Positions 25,087-34,126 are shown, numbered from the stretch's first letter. The stretch: 64,000 bases of DNA from Polaromonas sp. CG_9.7 (GCF_015752205.1 NZ_JADOVG010000002.1:248001-312000); one strand, 5' to 3'. Notes: generated by a model from the letters alone, not told the origin. Numbers and translations are program-made.

Positions 25087-26805
25087 TCAGACAAGTACAA
25101 AATCCATGCTTGACAGCTCGGTGCGCAGGCGCTGTGAAGCAGGCCGGAACATGACAAAAAACTCATTGCCCTGGATATGGTTTCGCAACACACGCTGGTA
25201 ACCGATCTGTGCGCCGTAGCGTTCGCACAGTTCGCGGCAAATATACAGTCCCAGCCCGGTGGAGCGGCTTTCAGACGAGAAAAAAGGCTCGAACAGATGG
25301 GCCTGGACGCTTTCCTCCAGCGTCTGTCCATCGCTCCAGACCGCCAGCCTGGCCTGACCTGGCGCCACCAGCTGGGTGCTGACTTCAAGCCCCTGGGCTG
25401 CGCCACTGGTGTAGCGCAGTGCGTTATCGAGCAGGTTGAGCATCAGGCGCCGCAAATGGTCGTCGTCAAACCCGACTTCCGTATTTTCGCAGTCAGTGCA
25501 GATACGCAATTGTCCGTTAACCGCATTTTGCCGGACCCAGTCATTCGCAATGCGCATTACCGCTTCATCAAGCCGCAGACTGGTGGTTTGCGGTGCCGGA
25601 ATTTCCTGCTGCGCACGCGAGATATCCAGTATTTCATCAACGATTTTTGCCAGACGCTTGGCATTTTGACCAACGATGTCGGTGAGCTGGCGCTGATCGG
25701 CCGCTTGCAGGTCTTCTTCAAGCAGTGCATTGGCCTGTGTGATGGCGGCCAGCGGATTGCGAATTTCATGCGCCACTGCCGTAGACATGCGCCCCATGGC
25801 GGCCAGCTTCTCGATACGAACGCGTGCCTCCATTTCGCGCAGGTCTTCCAGAAACATCACGCACAGGCTTTCATGCGAACCGTCCCTTGAATCAGTCAAG
25901 CGCGAACGAACCTGCAGCCGTCGGGTGCTCAGGCCTGAATGGACGAGATTGATGTTGCTTTCTTGCACCGAATGTTGCGCAAAAGTATGCTGCATCAGCT
26001 CGACCAGGGGTTGCCAGGCTGTGTGAGCTGCCAGTCTGAATGGCACTGGGTAAGAGGTTTCCTGTGCTGCCAGCAATCGTCGTGCCGCAGGATTGGCGGA
26101 GCGTACGAAGCCGTTGCCATCCATGACAAGGACACCTTCTGCGAGTGTGGCAACCACCAGTTCATTGACCTGTATCTGCATGCGGGCAGCCGACTGGCTT
26201 TCCCTGGTCAGTTTTTCTTCCCGCGCCAGCCGCATGGCCAGCTGGTTGGCAAGCAGTGCCACAAGAAAAAATCCGGAGCCGCTCAAGGCTGCCTGCAAAA
26301 GCGCGGCATTGACTTCACCACCGCTTGGCACAGAACGCCATGCGGCGTCGGCCAGCAACAGCAGCGTCACGCTGGCTGCCGTGCCAAAAGCCAGCACGAT
26401 GGGGCCAAGCACCGAGGCCAGCAACACCGGCAGTGCAAACAACGGGGTGTAATTCAGTGCGCTTGCCTGAAAAAAGTTGAGCAGCGAAAACGCCATCACA
26501 TCCACGCCGATGGTCAATACCCAGAGCGCGTCAAACGTACAGCCCTGCGGACGGGGATGCGCCCAGAAACGAACGGCGAGTGTTGCGCCAAGATAGACGA
26601 TACAGATGGCCTGCGTCCAGTGGTTCAACGGCGTACCCAGTGCCTGAAGCGCTTCCTGCAAAATGACCAGCACGGATGCGATGGCAATTCGGGCGTTCAT
26701 GAACACACCCCAGAGACGTCTGAAGGAGCCTTGCGCGGTTTCCGGTTTCCAGGCGCCCGCCGCGCTTTTGACTGTGTTGCGCCAGAACAGTGCTGGCCGT
26801 CTCAT
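25087..26805 (-). CDS. pilS: Sensor histidine kinase PilS
   Basis: A 572-residue membrane kinase. An N-terminal block of about six hydrophobic segments (for instance AIASVLVILQEALQALG and a run of AVRFWAHP...LLAS...LLLLADAAW...FFLVALLANQLAM) is the PilS-type sensor, which monitors pilin in the membrane. A PAS-like segment (VVATLAEGVLVMDGNGFVRSAN) follows. The kinase core has the H-box AHEIRNPLAAITQANAL and the N- and G-boxes (LMLNLLDNALRYT, STGLGLYICREL). It starts directly before the PP0621-like stop. The start Met at 26805 gives a basic N-terminal extension of about 35 residues whose reality is uncertain. Confidence 0.92.
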   Translation of the reverse strand: MRRPALFWRNTVKSAAGAWKPETAQGSFRRLWGVFMNARIAIASVLVILQEALQALGTPLNHWTQAICIVYLGATLAVRFWAHPRPQGCTFDALWVLTIGVDVMAFSLLNFFQASALNYTPLFALPVLLASVLGPIVLAFGTAASVTLLLLADAAWRSVPSGGEVNAALLQAALSGSGFFLVALLANQLAMRLAREEKLTRESQSAARMQIQVNELVVATLAEGVLVMDGNGFVRSANPAARRLLAAQETSYPVPFRLAAHTAWQPLVELMQHTFAQHSVQESNINLVHSGLSTRRLQVRSRLTDSRDGSHESLCVMFLEDLREMEARVRIEKLAAMGRMSTAVAHEIRNPLAAITQANALLEEDLQAADQRQLTDIVGQNAKRLAKIVDEILDISRAQQEIPAPQTTSLRLDEAVMRIANDWVRQNAVNGQLRICTDCENTEVGFDDDHLRRLMLNLLDNALRYTSGAAQGLEVSTQLVAPGQARLAVWSDGQTLEESVQAHLFEPFFSSESRSTGLGLYICRELCERYGAQIGYQRVLRNHIQGNEFFVMFRPASQRLRTELSSMDFVLV

Positions 26806-27048
26806 CTAGGCTTTGGCTTCACGGCGATGTGCCTCACTGCAGTAAAAGCCGTCACGCCCGATCAGGGCTTCCGACTTGGGCAGGTGAATATGGCAAACAC
26901 CGCAGGCAACCATTTCCGTCGCTTTTTTTTCTTCTGAAGACTTGCTGGGCGCACGACCCGGCGGCACTGCCTTTTTTTGACTCGGCCGGCCGCTGCGCCA
27001 GATCCAGAAAACCACCAGTATCAGGAGAATGACGAGCAAATACTTCAT
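26806..27048 (-). CDS. PP0621-like small membrane/zinc-ribbon protein
   Basis: An 80-residue protein with one N-terminal transmembrane helix (MKYLLVILLILVVFWIW) followed by a Lys/Pro/Ser linker and a metal-binding-looking tail, ACGVCHIHLPKS...YCSEAHRREA. The CxxC plus C..AH arrangement is that of the short PP0621-type family. Function unknown. Its start overlaps the ccsA-like stop by 4 bp and its stop abuts pilS, so the gene is embedded in a tight operon. Position between the cytochrome-assembly-like gene and pilS is conserved in relatives. Confidence 0.8.
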   Translation of the reverse strand: MKYLLVILLILVVFWIWRSGRPSQKKAVPPGRAPSKSSEEKKATEMVACGVCHIHLPKSEALIGRDGFYCSEAHRREAKA

Positions 27049-27845
27049 GGCCGCCTCAGGATGACTTCAAGTACAAAGCGCGAGCCGGCATAGCTGAGCA
27101 GCAACAGCCCGGCGCCCAGGTAGAGCACGCGAACGGCCTTCAGGCCGCGCCAGCCCAGCCGCGCGCGCCCAATCAGCAAGCCTGCAATGACGGCCCACGC
27201 CAGCAGCGAAAAAATTGTCTTGTGGTCCCACTTCCAGCCCAGGCCAGGGCCATACAGGGTTTCGGCAAACAGCCAGCCCACCAGCAACGTGGCCGACAGC
27301 AATACGAAGCCGGCTTCAACAAAGCGAAAGGTCAGTCGTTCCAGTGTGAGCAGGGGAACACCGGTGTCACTTTGCGCGGCCTGGCGGATGGCGCGCTCGG
27401 CCCGCACCATCAGCCAGCCATGCACGACCGCTGCCGCAAACAGGCCGTAGGAAGCAATACCCAGGGCCCAGTGCAGAGGCAGGAAAGGCGAGGCGATCAC
27501 ATGGTAGGAGGTACCAGGAAAAAATACCGACAGCATGACGGTGGCGCTGCCCAGTGCGGCCAGCGCCCAATGCGCCTGAAGCTGCGGAAACAGCCTGCGT
27601 TCCACCGCATACACCGTCAGCACCAACCAGACCGTCATCGACAGCGCCGGGGCAAAACCAAAGCGTGGCGGCGTGCCCAGCAGGGCTTCGACCAGTGTCA
27701 GCGCATGCAGCCCCCAGGCTGCCAGCAGGAGGGCGCGCAATGGGCTTTCACCCAGCCGGGGTGTCGCCACTGCAAGCACTGCATAGGCCACGGCCGCACC
27801 GGCTGCTGCCCCAAGACCCCATCCATTGCTGAAAGCTAAAATCAT
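27045..27845 (-). CDS. CcsA/YpjD-family inner-membrane protein
   Basis: A 266-residue polytopic protein of the cytochrome c assembly (CcsA/HemX/YpjD) superfamily with about eight hydrophobic helices. The GPGLGWKWDHKTIFSLLAW segment is the diverged tryptophan-rich signature (WWxD type), with conserved His residues in flanking helices (SYHVIASPFLPLHWALG). In E. coli the orthologue YpjD also neighbours ffh. A role in haem or cytochrome handling is suggested by family only. It is divergent from ffh with a 76-bp gap, so the two share a promoter region. Confidence 0.85.
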   Translation of the reverse strand: MILAFSNGWGLGAAAGAAVAYAVLAVATPRLGESPLRALLLAAWGLHALTLVEALLGTPPRFGFAPALSMTVWLVLTVYAVERRLFPQLQAHWALAALGSATVMLSVFFPGTSYHVIASPFLPLHWALGIASYGLFAAAVVHGWLMVRAERAIRQAAQSDTGVPLLTLERLTFRFVEAGFVLLSATLLVGWLFAETLYGPGLGWKWDHKTIFSLLAWAVIAGLLIGRARLGWRGLKAVRVLYLGAGLLLLSYAGSRFVLEVILRRP

Positions 27846-27921
27846 GCGCAGAGTTTAGCGCCTGGCCCGGTCTGTTCCGGCCTTTGGCTCCCCCGCAGCG
27901 CCCGTTTCAGGACACCACTTC

Positions 27922-29280
27922 ATGGCTACAGCCCTTACCGACAAGTTATCCCGCCTCGTCAAGGAAATGCGCGGCCAGGCCCGCATCACCGAATCCAATG
28001 TCCAGGACATGCTGCGCGAAGTGCGCATGGCGCTGCTGGAGGCCGACGTGGCCCTGCCGGTGGTGCGGGACTTCATTGCCCGCGTCAAGGAAAAAGCCAT
28101 GGGCCAGGAGGTGATGGGTTCGCTCTCACCCGGCCAGGCGCTGGTCGGCATCGTCAGCAAGGAACTCGCCGCCACCATGGGTGAAGGCGTCAGCGACATC
28201 AACCTGGCCGCGCAGCCACCCGCCGTCATTTTGATGGCTGGCCTGCAGGGCGCGGGCAAGACCACTACCACTGCAAAACTGGCCAAGCACCTGATTGAAA
28301 AGCGCAAGAAAAAAGTGCTGACCGTGTCAGGCGACGTGTACCGGCCAGCAGCCATCGAGCAGCTCAAAGTCGTGACCAAGCAGGCCGGCGCCGAATGGTT
28401 CCCCAGCTCGCCGGACCAGAAGCCGGCCGACATTGCCCGCGCTGCCATTGACTATGCGCGCAAGCACTACTTCGACGTGCTGTTGGTCGATACCGCCGGC
28501 CGCCTGGCGATTGACGAAATCCTGATGGCTGAGATCAAGGAATTGCACGCGATCCTCAAGCCCGTCGAAACGCTTTTCGTGGTCGATGCGATGCAGGGAC
28601 AGGATGCCGTCAACACCGCCAAGGCCTTCAAGGAAGCGCTGCCGCTGACCGGCATCATCCTGACCAAGACCGATGGCGACTCACGCGGTGGCGCGGCGCT
28701 GTCGGTGCGCCAGATCACCGGCGCGCCGATCAAGTTCTCGGGCACCAGCGAAAAACTAGACGGCCTGGAAGTGTTCGATGCCGAGCGCCATGCTGGCCGC
28801 ATCCTGGGTATGGGCGACATCGTCGCGCTGGTCGAGCAGATGGCCTCGGGCGTGAACATGGCCGAGGCGCAAAAGCTCGCCGCCAAGATCAAGTCCGGCG
28901 ACGGCTTTGACCTGAATGACTTTTTAAGCCAGCTTCAGCAAATGAAGAACATGGGCGGCTTGAGCAGCCTGCTCGACAAACTGCCGACGCAGATGGCTGC
29001 CAAGGCCGGTGCCATCGACATGGACAAGGCCGAGAAAGACATCAAGCGCAAGGAAGGCATCATCCAGAGCATGACGCCGCTTGAGCGCCGCAAGCCCGAT
29101 CTCATCAAAGCCACGCGTAAGCGCCGCATTGCCGCCGGCTCCGGCGTTCATGTTCAGGAAGTCAACCGCCTGCTCAACGAATTCGAGCAGATGCAGGGAA
29201 TGATGAAAAAGATGAAGGGCAGCGGCATGATGAAAATGATGAAGCGCATGGGCGGCATGAAGGGCATGCCGAAGTTTTGA
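27922..29280 (+). CDS. ffh: Signal recognition particle protein Ffh
   Basis: GTPase subunit of SRP that targets nascent membrane proteins with FtsY. The 452 residues follow the family plan: N domain (1-100), G domain with GLQGAGKTTT (107-116), DTAGRL and TKTDGDSRGG, and a Met-rich M domain ending GSGMMKMMKRMGGMKGMPKF that binds signal sequences and 4.5S RNA. The start MATALTDKLSRLVKEMRGQA is standard. Monocistronic in appearance: an interspersed element copy follows the stop. Confidence 0.97.
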   Translation: MATALTDKLSRLVKEMRGQARITESNVQDMLREVRMALLEADVALPVVRDFIARVKEKAMGQEVMGSLSPGQALVGIVSKELAATMGEGVSDINLAAQPPAVILMAGLQGAGKTTTTAKLAKHLIEKRKKKVLTVSGDVYRPAAIEQLKVVTKQAGAEWFPSSPDQKPADIARAAIDYARKHYFDVLLVDTAGRLAIDEILMAEIKELHAILKPVETLFVVDAMQGQDAVNTAKAFKEALPLTGIILTKTDGDSRGGAALSVRQITGAPIKFSGTSEKLDGLEVFDAERHAGRILGMGDIVALVEQMASGVNMAEAQKLAAKIKSGDGFDLNDFLSQLQQMKNMGGLSSLLDKLPTQMAAKAGAIDMDKAEKDIKRKEGIIQSMTPLERRKPDLIKATRKRRIAAGSGVHVQEVNRLLNEFEQMQGMMKKMKGSGMMKMMKRMGGMKGMPKF

Positions 29281-29297
29281 AATGCTGACTTTTAGAT

Positions 29298-29352
29298 CAA
29301 AACAGGCCCTGGCGCACTCCGTATATGCGCATGATGCTATTTTTTCAATAGC
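29298..29352 (-). repeat. Small interspersed hairpin element, copy 6
   Basis: Minus-strand reading: GCTATTGAAAAAATAGCATC, then ATGCGCATATACGGAGTGCGC. Lies 17 bp after ffh. Confidence 0.7.
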
Positions 29353-29766
29353 ATCGAGCATTTTTGGTCGTGCAGGCTGCAAAAGCGTCCCAGGTGTTCC
29401 GGAACATTCGCAACGCGCTGAAAATGTAGGACAACTGCTCTACGTTATGCCGGCTGATACTCCACACGGGAGACGCATCCTGCGGTTCACTGGCGATGAG
29501 TTCATGGGTTTTCCCTTGGAAGTTACGAAAACTCATGTTTCGTCGCGTCCAGGCGCCCAAGCTTTGAAGCAATTCACTCCTGAAACCAAAAGGGTAATGG
29601 CTTGACTTTGAAAAAATCATGACCACACTTGACCGTTCGGCGTTTCAAATAAAACTTTCTGTTTGTTGTTGCCGAAATCTGTAAGTGGTTACCCGCTGAC
29701 TCCCATGAAAATCAGGTTCTACCCTGCGATCATCGGCAGATGGTTTGTTTAAGGAAAGGTCATTGA
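29353..29766. other. Intergenic region before the KaiC-like operon
   Basis: About 410 bp without a convincing gene; two open frames of about 90-107 codons cross it but have atypical composition and no ribosome site. It is less GC-rich than its surroundings. A strong AAGGAAAGG ribosome site at its end (29751-29759) precedes the kinase gene. Promoter boxes are not clear. Confidence 0.45.
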
Positions 29767-31023
29767 TTGCAGCCACATAAAAATTCCTCCTTTCCAGAAA
29801 GCCAAGAAATCCCGCAGGAGCTGGCCAGCATGCTGCGTGAAGCCAATGAGCACTTGGTGATTGCTTCCTTGCGGGCGCAGGATTTGCAGGATCAGGCCGA
29901 AGCCTCGGTGGAGCGGCAGACAGAATTCTTGTCGATGCTGGCGCACGAATTGCGCAACCCGCTGGGGCCCATCGCACTGGCGGCCGAAATGCTCGGAAAA
30001 ATTTCCACGGCCCATCCGCTGCTGCCTGACATCCAGCAAATCATTGCCCGGCAAATCGCCCACATGAAGCGGCTGCTGGAAGACTTGCTCGACGCAGCGC
30101 GTGTCAACAGCGGAAAAATCACTCTTGAAAAAGGCTTGCTGGTGCTGAGCGGCATTTTGCAAAGCGCGGCTGAAATCAGCCAGCCGCATTTCCTCAAGCT
30201 CGGCCAGCAACTGATCGTTGACCTGCCGGGCGAGCCCGTCACGCTTGATGGCGACGGAGTGCGCCTGTCGCAGGTGTTCTCCAACCTCCTGATCAATGCC
30301 AGCAAGTTTTCGCCGCGCCAGGCATCCATCACCGTGTCGGCGCGCCTGTCTGAGGCTGGCACGGTGCGCATTTGCGTGAAGGACCAGGGCATCGGCATTG
30401 ATCCAAAAGTCCAGCCTTTCATTTTTGACCTGTTCACGCAGGCAAGCAACACGCTGGACCGTTCGCAAGGCGGGCTGGGCATCGGGCTGTCCATGGTGCG
30501 TACGCTGGTGCAAATGCATGGCGGCACTGTGCAGGTACGCAGTCAGGGAGTGGGTTGCGGCAGCGAGTTCATCGTTGAGCTGCCAGTGTCCGCACAAGCC
30601 ATGGCCTCTGAAGCCCACCTGACCATCGATGCCCATCCGGCCCGGCCTTGCCGGATACTGGTGATTGAAGACAACCTTGATGCCAATGCAACGCTCAATA
30701 GCTGCCTGACGCTCTATGGTCATGCTGTCGATTCTGCCTACAACGGCCTGGACGGGCTTGCCATGGCAAAAGATGGTCTTTACGACATCGTGGTCTCCGA
30801 TATCGGCTTGCCGACCATGAATGGCTATGAGGTGATCCGCCGAATCCGGGCGCTGCAGCTGGTGCCCAAGCCTTTCTGCGTGGCCATCACGGGCTACGAC
30901 CAGCAGGGCTACCTGGTCCATGCCAAGGAAGTGGGTTTCGACCATTATTTGATCAAGCCGGTTTCCATGGAGATGCTGGAGGCGCTGATTTCAAAAAATT
31001 TCCCTTCAGACGCCATCACCTGA
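29767..31023 (+). CDS. Soluble hybrid histidine kinase with C-terminal receiver
   Basis: A 418-residue cytosolic hybrid kinase without transmembrane or recognisable sensor domain. A short coiled N-terminus leads to the H-box MLAHELRNPLGPIALAAEM (His60). The N-box VFSNLLINASKFSP and G-boxes DQGIGID and GGLGIGLSMV complete the ATPase core. A receiver domain (about 295-415) follows with Asp345 in VVSDIGLP and Lys in HYLIKPV. The TTG start at 29767 is chosen because AAGGAAAGG sits seven bases upstream. It is separated from the next gene by only 3 bp and heads the KaiC-like operon. Its likely partner is within the cluster; no DNA-binding output domain is encoded here. Confidence 0.85.
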   Translation: MQPHKNSSFPESQEIPQELASMLREANEHLVIASLRAQDLQDQAEASVERQTEFLSMLAHELRNPLGPIALAAEMLGKISTAHPLLPDIQQIIARQIAHMKRLLEDLLDAARVNSGKITLEKGLLVLSGILQSAAEISQPHFLKLGQQLIVDLPGEPVTLDGDGVRLSQVFSNLLINASKFSPRQASITVSARLSEAGTVRICVKDQGIGIDPKVQPFIFDLFTQASNTLDRSQGGLGIGLSMVRTLVQMHGGTVQVRSQGVGCGSEFIVELPVSAQAMASEAHLTIDAHPARPCRILVIEDNLDANATLNSCLTLYGHAVDSAYNGLDGLAMAKDGLYDIVVSDIGLPTMNGYEVIRRIRALQLVPKPFCVAITGYDQQGYLVHAKEVGFDHYLIKPVSMEMLEALISKNFPSDAIT

Positions 31024-31026
31024 CCC

Positions 31027-31446
31027 ATGGAAAATACTGAACCTACGCGCAGCCAACTGATAGAAGCGGCGCTGACCACGCTTCCTGAAACGGTGGCAAA
31101 CGTTACCCTGCACCTTTGGGAGCGGCTGGCGCCCCAACTGATTTCAATCATTGGCGAGGGCGGTTTCAAGCCGCTTTACACGCGCAGCCTGCGCCTGGCG
31201 TCCAGGCTGCATCCCTGGATTGCGCCAGACCTCACAAAATCTGCCATCCAGGAGCGTTTCACTCACTTGCAGGCCGTCCTTTCGCAGCAGGATGCAGCCG
31301 AGGCCCGGTTTGGCAGCCTCGCGCTGTTCACCATTTTTCTGGATGTACTCGCTTCATTGATAGGCGAGGAATTAACAACTCATCTTTTGCACTCGGCCTG
31401 GAATGACAAGACTTTCGACACATCCGCTAAGGACTTTCCAAAATGA
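31027..31446 (+). CDS. Unknown small protein in the KaiC-like operon
   Basis: A 139-residue protein I do not recognise. It is predicted helical and soluble (TRSQLIEAALTTLPETVANV, LHLWERLAPQLISIIGEGGF, LYTRSLRLASRLHPWIAPDL), with a hydrophobic helix near residues 98-117 (GSLALFTIFLDVLASLIGEE). It starts 3 bp after the hybrid kinase stop and its stop overlaps the kaiC-like start by 4 bp (ATGA), so stoichiometric co-translation with the ATPase is likely. It shows no similarity by eye to KaiA or KaiB. It may be an adaptor between kinase and KaiC-like protein; that is inference from position only. Confidence 0.7.
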   Translation: MENTEPTRSQLIEAALTTLPETVANVTLHLWERLAPQLISIIGEGGFKPLYTRSLRLASRLHPWIAPDLTKSAIQERFTHLQAVLSQQDAAEARFGSLALFTIFLDVLASLIGEELTTHLLHSAWNDKTFDTSAKDFPK

Positions 31447-32921
31447 GTAAAAGAGTAACCATACGCCAACTGCCAACAGGGGTTGCCGGACTGGATGAAC
31501 TGCTGGGCGGTGGCATACCGGAATTTTCCTTCAACCTGATTGCCGGCACGCCTGGCTCGGGCAAGACCACGATGGCGCACCAGATCATGTTCTCGCTGGC
31601 CAACCCGCACCGGCGCGCGCTGTTTTTTACCGTGCTGGGCGAGCCGCCGCTCAAGATGCTGCGTTACCAGCAGCAGTTTCCCCACTTTGACATCGACAAG
31701 ATCAACACGTCCATCAAGTTTGTCAACCTTTCGGGCGACCTGCTCGACGGAGAGTTTGATCGCGTGCTGGCCCGCATCGTTGAAGAGGTGGAAATCTTTT
31801 CGCCCAGCCTGGTGTTCGTGGATTCGTTCCGTTCGATGGTGCAGCCGGTCAGGGATTTCAGAGACGACAGTGCGTGGGGATTGCAGCACTTCATTCAGGC
31901 GCTCGGTGTGCAGATGACCAGCTGGCAAGCCACCACGTTCCTGATCGGCGAATACCCGGCGCAGGAAGAAAATTCCAGCCCGGTATTCACCGTGGCTGAC
32001 GGCATTGTCTGGATGTCCCAGCATGTCCACCGCGACGCGATGGTGCGCAAGCTGCAGGTGGTCAAAATGCGGGGTCAAGCGCAGCGGCCCGGTTTGCACA
32101 CCTTTCGCATCACCGATGAGGGGGTCGAGGTGTTCCCGCGCGTCATTCTGAAGGACGACGGCAGCCAGAAAAAACAATTACCCAGCAACCAGCGCCTGAC
32201 GATGGGCGTGCCGCTTCTCGACAAGATGATGGGTGGGGGCCTGCCGGTGGGTTATTCCCTGCTGGTGGTGGGACCAAGTGGCAGTGGAAAAAGCGAGCTA
32301 AGCACCGAGTTTCTGGCCGCAGGTGTGCGGCTGGGCGAGTCGGGGGTGATTGCCGCATTTGAAAAAAGCCCCAGCCAGTTGCTCGACAGCCGGCTTCAGA
32401 AGCTGATTGAAAGCGGCAAGGTGTCGGTCATTGACACGCGCGCGCTTGACCTGTCCATCGACGAAATCATGCATGACCTGGTCAGCCTGATCAAAAGAAC
32501 CAAGGCCAAGCGGGTGGTGATTGATTCGCTGTCGGCGTTCGAACTGGCGCTGGCGTCAATTTTTCAAGAAAACTTTCGCGAGTCCCTGTACCGCCTGACG
32601 TCGGTGCTGACCAATATGGGCGTGACGGTCTTAATGACCGCCGAGCTCGAAGACCGCTACACCGACCTGCGCTTTTCGTCGTACAGCAATGCGTTTTTGA
32701 CCGATGCCATCTTGATGCTGCGCTACGTTGAACTTGGCGGGCAGTTCAAGCGCGTGATCTCGGTCGTGAAGGTTCGGGCCAGCAACCACAGCAAAGAAAT
32801 TCGTTTCTTTGACATCGCCAATGACGGTATCAAGATCGGCAAGGCGCTGACAAATTACCATGGAATCTTGTCGGGCGAGCCCACCTTGCGTGATGAGTCT
32901 GACCCCAAAACGCCGGCTTGA
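31443..32921 (+). CDS. Double-domain KaiC-like RecA/RadA-fold ATPase
   Basis: A 492-residue protein with two RecA-like KaiC domains. CI (about 1-240) has Walker A GTPGSGKTT at 35-43 and Walker B SLVFVDS; CII (about 245-492) has GPSGSGKS at 277-284 and VVIDSLSAF. Cyanobacterial KaiC has two catalytic glutamates per domain. Here CI reads Leu-Gly-Glu (65-67) and CII Phe-Glu-Lys (306-308), one each. At the S431/T432 phosphosite position the aligned residues are Ala417-Phe418 before LTDAILMLRYVE. No kaiA or kaiB is nearby. It is therefore a KaiC-family ATPase, probably a signalling module rather than a canonical clock. It overlaps the upstream gene by 4 bp. Confidence 0.88.
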   Translation: MSKRVTIRQLPTGVAGLDELLGGGIPEFSFNLIAGTPGSGKTTMAHQIMFSLANPHRRALFFTVLGEPPLKMLRYQQQFPHFDIDKINTSIKFVNLSGDLLDGEFDRVLARIVEEVEIFSPSLVFVDSFRSMVQPVRDFRDDSAWGLQHFIQALGVQMTSWQATTFLIGEYPAQEENSSPVFTVADGIVWMSQHVHRDAMVRKLQVVKMRGQAQRPGLHTFRITDEGVEVFPRVILKDDGSQKKQLPSNQRLTMGVPLLDKMMGGGLPVGYSLLVVGPSGSGKSELSTEFLAAGVRLGESGVIAAFEKSPSQLLDSRLQKLIESGKVSVIDTRALDLSIDEIMHDLVSLIKRTKAKRVVIDSLSAFELALASIFQENFRESLYRLTSVLTNMGVTVLMTAELEDRYTDLRFSSYSNAFLTDAILMLRYVELGGQFKRVISVVKVRASNHSKEIRFFDIANDGIKIGKALTNYHGILSGEPTLRDESDPKTPA

Positions 32922-32971
32922 GTTGGTGCCGGGAGCCTGCCCTGCATTGGGGGGCAGCGGGGTCTGCTTTC

Positions 32972-34126
32972 TTACGCCTTGGCCTGCGGCGCAACCGGCG
33001 CGTGTGGGAGTTTGACGGTAAATACCGTGCCGGAATGCTCGTTCGACGCCACTGAGAGGGCGCCGCCGTGGGCCATGGTGATTTCCCGGGCGATGAAAAG
33101 CCCCAGTCCCAGGCTGCTCGAAGGGGCGCCTTCCAGTAGCCCTGATTCGACCGAGAGCTGAACCAGGGGATCGAAAATGGCTTGCAGCGACGGGGCGGGA
33201 ATCACCGGGCCGTGATTGCACACCTGTACCGTGATCGAATCGGCCTGGCCCACGGCTGTGATCGTGACCGCGCGCGTGTCGTCGCGGTACTGCGCTGCAT
33301 TGTTGAGCAGGTTTGAAAAGAGCTGCTGCAGGCGCGCGCTGTCGAAAGCACCCGACAAATCACCCGACGCTTCCAGCTCAAAAGGGCAGTCCGGGTAGCC
33401 GGCCTGGGCGTCATCCAGTGCCGCCTGGCAGATGCTGGCCATGTTCTCGGGGCGCAGGGTAAGCGGGATTTCGCCCCCCAGTTGCGTGCGCGCGTATTCC
33501 AGCAAATCCTTGACCATGGCGGTCATGTTGGCGGCGCTGCGGGCCACGCGGGCGCCCATCTCGCGGGTGCCTTCCGTGCCAATGGCGGGCCGCATCAGGT
33601 AGCTTCCTGCCAGTTTCATCGTGAACAGCGGGCTTCGCAGGTCGTGGCCCAAAATGGCCAGGAAGGTGTCGCGCGTGCGGTCGGCGTTTTCAGAATAGGT
33701 CACCACGGATTCGGCCAGCGCCTGGTCCATGGCTTCGTTGAAACGCATCATGTCTGTCGCGCTTTCCCGCGTTCCCAGTTGCATGTGCGGCATCCACAAA
33801 CGGAGTACGGTGGCGCGCAAGGCCCGGTATTCAGCGGTGAGCTGGGTCAGCGTGAAGCCGCTGGCTTGGCGCAGCGTGCCGTGAATGGCTGCCGCACTCT
33901 TTTTGTTGATGTCTTCGTCGGCCTGGCCTTTTGACTTTTCGGCCTGCTGCGCCGCCGTCTGGGGCGTGTCGAGGTCAATGACGATTTCCTGCAGGATTTC
34001 GCGGGCATGGTCACGCAGAATGTGCTGCGGTGGGGTGAGCGACGCTGGAAACAGCGTTCGGGCAAAAGCATCCCACTCGACAAGGATCTTCTCAAGATGG
34101 GCGGTGATAAACGTTGAGAGTTTCAT
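32972..34126 (-). CDS. Soluble histidine kinase with RsbRD-like N-terminal domain
   Basis: A 384-residue cytosolic kinase convergent to the kaiC-like gene with a 50-bp gap. Residues 1-150 are all-helical and resemble the RsbRD N-terminal (RsbT co-antagonist) domain that caps stressosome proteins and some kinases. The core has H-box ILGHDLRSPLFTMK (His161), N-box LFSNLLNNAAQYRD and a C-terminal GLGLFIAREI, the latter preceded by an unusual gap: between N- and G-boxes the usual DxGxG1 reads NHGPVIPAP. There is no receiver and no transmembrane segment. It probably belongs functionally with the KaiC-like operon. Confidence 0.82.
   Translation of the reverse strand: MKLSTFITAHLEKILVEWDAFARTLFPASLTPPQHILRDHAREILQEIVIDLDTPQTAAQQAEKSKGQADEDINKKSAAAIHGTLRQASGFTLTQLTAEYRALRATVLRLWMPHMQLGTRESATDMMRFNEAMDQALAESVVTYSENADRTRDTFLAILGHDLRSPLFTMKLAGSYLMRPAIGTEGTREMGARVARSAANMTAMVKDLLEYARTQLGGEIPLTLRPENMASICQAALDDAQAGYPDCPFELEASGDLSGAFDSARLQQLFSNLLNNAAQYRDDTRAVTITAVGQADSITVQVCNHGPVIPAPSLQAIFDPLVQLSVESGLLEGAPSSSLGLGLFIAREITMAHGGALSVASNEHSGTVFTVKLPHAPVAPQAKA

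Noticed and set aside
29282..29626. Two open frames (plus 29282-29605, minus 29345-29626) after ffh
   Set aside because: They cross an interspersed repeat, lack ribosome sites and show no family resemblance.
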